From positions 1 to 64,000 of IMG/VR virus record IMGVR_UViG_3300042922_000313: a stretch of DNA of 64,000 bases. One strand, written 5' to 3'. The DNA comes from a virus. The position numbers and the translations under genes are program-made. Each line of letters opens with the position of its first letter. Position 1 is the stretch's first letter. Positions 63,161 through 64,000 of the stretch are shown here, in pieces. The notes under the pieces were generated by a model that ran no database searches, was not told the DNA's origin, and saw only the letters and a list, made by a program, of their open reading frames with translations.

Positions 63161-63625
63161 ATGAAAGTTTATGTAGTAACAACAGGAAGCTATTCTGACT
63201 ATGGAATTGATAAAGTTTTTACAAACAAAGAGAAAGCAGAAGAATACGCAGAATGGTTGGAAGATTCAAACGATGTAGAAGAATATGAAACTGATGATAA
63301 TGTTAGTTTTGAAAAGTTACACAACGTTCATGTTCAAATGAAGGTTTATGATAATGGAAAAGAGGATTTGAGTTATAGAGTTTATAAAACAAAAGATAAA
63401 TGCAATAGTTATACTTATTTATCAGATTATCATAAATACGGAGGAGATTATATTGACATTACTCTAAGTCGTTATGTAACTAATGAAAATTTTAATGAAG
63501 AATTCTACAGAAATAAATATACTAAAGCCATTTATGATGTACTAGCAATCATTAGAAGTAAACTAGCCGATGGATATAATGAGAAGGAAATTAATGAATT
63601 GCTAAATAATATAGAATCAATGTGA
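63161..63625 (+). CDS. Phage protein with DUF7336-like start
   Basis: 154 residues, ATG after GAAAGGAGAAATTAG. MKVYVVTTGSYSDYGIDKVFTNKEKAEEYAEWL is a widely seen opening in phage and prophage proteins; the rest is mixed beta and helix. Function unknown. Confidence 0.65.
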   Translation: MKVYVVTTGSYSDYGIDKVFTNKEKAEEYAEWLEDSNDVEEYETDDNVSFEKLHNVHVQMKVYDNGKEDLSYRVYKTKDKCNSYTYLSDYHKYGGDYIDITLSRYVTNENFNEEFYRNKYTKAIYDVLAIIRSKLADGYNEKEINELLNNIESM

Positions 63626-63673
63626 TATTTGGTGGTTAAAGTGAACAATATTAAACAATGAAAAGGAGAAAAA

Positions 63674-64000
63674 ATGGCATTATTATTAACTGTAGTATTT
63701 TTATTTTTTGTTATCGTGGGTTTTACAAGAGATTGGGATGAAGATGGTTGCGGTATTCTTGTAGTAGGATTTCTAATTGGATTAGTTATAACTTCAATTT
63801 TTGGAGGATTAGTTATTAACGGAAGAACAATTCAAGCTAAAATTGAAATGTATCAAGAAGAAAATACCAACATTGAAGAAAGTATGGATTTATTAGTACA
63901 AAAGTATATGAATTATGAATCTGATACATATGGTGATTTGAAGGGTGAAAGTAGTATTACACTAGTATCTCTTTATCCTGAGTTAAAAGCAGATACGTTA
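63674..64000 (+). CDS. Membrane protein (3' end outside window)
   Basis: 109 residues visible, ATG after AAAGGAGAAAAA; no stop before the window edge. Two membrane helices (LLLTVVFLFFVIVGFTR and GILVVGFLIGLVITSIFGGLVI), then a helical cytosolic part (IEMYQEENTNIEESMDLLVQKYMNYES) that looks like a short LemA-type coil. Unknown role. Confidence 0.7.
   Translation, partial: MALLLTVVFLFFVIVGFTRDWDEDGCGILVVGFLIGLVITSIFGGLVINGRTIQAKIEMYQEENTNIEESMDLLVQKYMNYESDTYGDLKGESSITLVSLYPELKADTL

Overview
This window looks like part of a large temperate tailed phage that also carries plasmid functions (a phage-plasmid) from an AT-rich Bacillota host, most likely a clostridium. The evidence is a base composition of roughly 30% GC, strong AGGAGG-type ribosome binding sites, sigma-A-like promoters (TTGACA-17-TATAAT), a tailed-phage head and neck gene set, and a ParM/ParR, FtsK-like and Replic_Relax-like block typical of low-GC Gram-positive plasmids. 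Both ends cut through genes, so the element is larger than 64 kb.

Layout. (1) 1-19.9 kb, all minus strand: the virion and late operon, read right to left. It encodes a beta-CASP nuclease, an SbcD-like phosphoesterase, an HNH homing endonuclease, a zinc-finger protein in the terminase small-subunit position, terminase large subunit, portal, protease/scaffold, decoration protein, capsid, connector proteins, tail tube and a RuvC-like resolvase. (2) 19.95-20.12 kb: two tRNA-Ser genes. (3) 20.7-23.7 kb: a 990-residue single-chain RNA polymerase with the DxDGD signature of double-psi beta-barrel polymerases (YonO/QDE-1 type), well placed to transcribe the late operon. (4) 23.7-29.2 kb, minus: small genes, a replication-type winged-helix protein, Replic_Relax, FtsK-like ATPase, ParR-like and ParM genes, then a repeat region that may be the centromere. 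(5) 29.2-29.8 kb, plus: a membrane-anchored NERD nuclease. (6) 29.8-32.2 kb: a gene-free region whose base skew flips in mirror fashion near 31.2 kb. (7) 32.2-64 kb, almost all plus: the early/lysogeny arm, made of about 85 mostly small genes. Among them are structured leader RNAs, a LexA-type DNA-binding protein, a tyrosine recombinase with an XRE regulator, an AP2-domain protein, a VirD4-like coupling ATPase, a MazF-type toxin, a degenerate recombinase that may be the master repressor with a palindromic operator, an SOS-box gene beside it, AbrB, ClpP-like and lipoprotein genes.

Three signals stand out as not explained by ordinary annotation. At least eight convincing genes have a good Shine-Dalgarno followed at 6-9 nt by ATT, ATA, ATC or ACG, with no usable ATG/GTG/TTG start. 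A recurring 19-bp element close to AACATAATATATATAAAAC lies just upstream of sigma-A promoters on both strands. Two leader RNAs at 33.5 and 38.7 kb share one fold with compensatory base changes. The suggested logic is that host polymerase and the phage repressor control the plus-strand early arm through these promoters, SOS damage releases control, and the phage's own polymerase serves the minus-strand late arm. That model is inference; the sequence elements behind it are directly visible.
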